Below, one piece after another: positions 5,741-6,017 of a stretch of 6,017 bases of DNA (positions are counted from its first letter, which is position 1; every line of letters begins with the position of its first letter). The notes below the pieces were generated by a model. The model had not been told where the DNA came from. It worked only from the letters and a program-made list of their open reading frames with translations, and searched no databases. This DNA comes from an uncultured Rickettsiales bacterium (GTDB lineage Bacteria; Pseudomonadota; Alphaproteobacteria; Rickettsiales; Deianiraeaceae), in the NCBI GenBank assembly GCA_937906355.1, contig CALCWF010000103.1:1-6017 (forward strand). The letters are read 5' to 3'. A program made the translations under genes and the position numbers.

Positions 5741-6017
5741 CATAATTTTCTTAGCAATCTTATTAGTCGTGAAGCCAAAAAACTCAGCAATATCTTTCGA
5801 CTTCGCGGACTTTCCAAACTCTGATACGTTTACAGTGAGACAATTAGCCCCGCTAGCATCTCTCACAAAATTACTCAAACAGCAACAAGTCCCCGCCTCA
5901 ATAGCAACATTGCAAATACTGACATGACTACAATGTTCGCAATCGTCGTCGCAATCACGACGGACATCTTTGCAACATCCATATCCCAGCGTGCATAAAA
6001 CTCGTCCTCTTTGCTTG
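5726..6017 (-). CDS. tkt: Transketolase, C-terminal end, 5' part outside window
   Basis: The last 96 residues and stop of a protein whose start lies beyond the right edge are present. The end matches the transketolase C-terminal domain: NVAIEAG (36-42 of the visible part), a segment equivalent to the GIDxFGASAP region seen as NVSEFGKSAKSKDIAE, and FFGFTTNKIAKKI. Transketolase is a cytoplasmic thiamine-diphosphate enzyme that moves two-carbon units in the non-oxidative pentose phosphate pathway; the cofactor-binding domains are not in view. Between a segment resembling the usual ...VLP and VAIEAG there is an extra Cys-rich stretch of about 25 residues including CCKDVRRDCDDDCEHC. The visible part has 11 Cys in 96 residues, and AGTCCC replaces the usual AG/ASTFGW. 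A related family (DXS, PDH E1) fits the final segment less well. The reading frame is intact to the stop. No start or promoter is visible. Confidence 0.8.
   Translation of the reverse strand, partial: KQRGRVLCTLGYGCCKDVRRDCDDDCEHCSHVSICNVAIEAGTCCCLSNFVRDASGANCLTVNVSEFGKSAKSKDIAEFFGFTTNKIAKKIMGYIS
5906..5962. repeat. Inverted repeats within the transketolase Cys-rich insertion
   Basis: AACATTG (5906-5912) can pair with CAATGTT (5931-5937), 7 bp around an 18-nt loop. Directly next to it, CGTCGT (5944-5949) pairs with ACGACG (5957-5962) around a 7-nt loop. Both hairpins lie in or beside the Cys-rich stretch that interrupts the transketolase C-terminal domain. They are short and could be chance, but they parallel the palindrome in the lptG insertion. 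Confidence 0.35.

Noticed and set aside
5632..5817. Minus-strand open frame of 61 codons near the transketolase end
   Set aside because: It overlaps the transketolase C-terminus in another frame. The transketolase frame matches its family, whereas this one resembles nothing.
1..6017. CRISPR array, tRNA, rRNA or insertion sequence
   Set aside because: No regularly spaced repeats, no cloverleaf-like sequence and no transposase or flanking terminal repeats were seen on either strand.

Overview
This AT-rich window looks like part of a reduced alphaproteobacterial genome, most likely a Rickettsiales-type intracellular bacterium. The supporting evidence is low GC, an alphaproteobacterial-style signal peptidase I, an LptG-type LPS transporter permease, a PrtD/AprD-like type I secretion ABC protein, and no recognisable Shine-Dalgarno sequence at any of the five visible starts. 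A transketolase is also present, which suggests a lineage that kept the non-oxidative pentose phosphate pathway rather than genus Rickettsia. The taxonomic placement is inference; no rRNA or marker phylogeny is available in the window.

Layout from left to right: (1) 1-687, minus strand, an unrecognised lipoprotein running off the left edge, with its own good promoter at 750-777. (2) 824-2230, minus, an LptG-like permease carrying a lineage-specific acidic, Cys-containing insertion of about 65 residues, inside which lies a DNA palindrome of about 65 bp. (3) 2231-2351, a divergent intergenic region with a ladder of A-tracts. (4) 2352-2861, plus, a small basic membrane-anchored protein of unknown function. 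(5) 2878-2906, a hairpin plus T-run, probably an intrinsic terminator. (6) 2918-3781, plus, lepB. (7) 3813-5555, minus and convergent with lepB, a complete ABC exporter of the type I secretion family whose nucleotide-binding domain has lost Walker A, Q-loop, signature and H-loop but kept Walker B. (8) 5556-5725, an intergenic region with a near-identical dyad motif repeated 96 bp apart and two abutting hairpins. (9) 5726-6017, minus, the C-terminal end of transketolase with a Cys-rich insertion and a 15-bp tandem duplication across its stop codon.

Most recognised genes concern the cell envelope: LPS transport (LptG), preprotein processing (LepB), a lipoprotein and an exporter-like membrane protein. 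They do not form one operon, and strand switches separate them. The main points of interest are the degenerate but open ABC protein and the acidic, Cys-rich, palindrome-bearing insertions in two otherwise conserved housekeeping proteins. The insertions recall the in-frame palindromic elements known from Rickettsia, but homology to those cannot be shown here.
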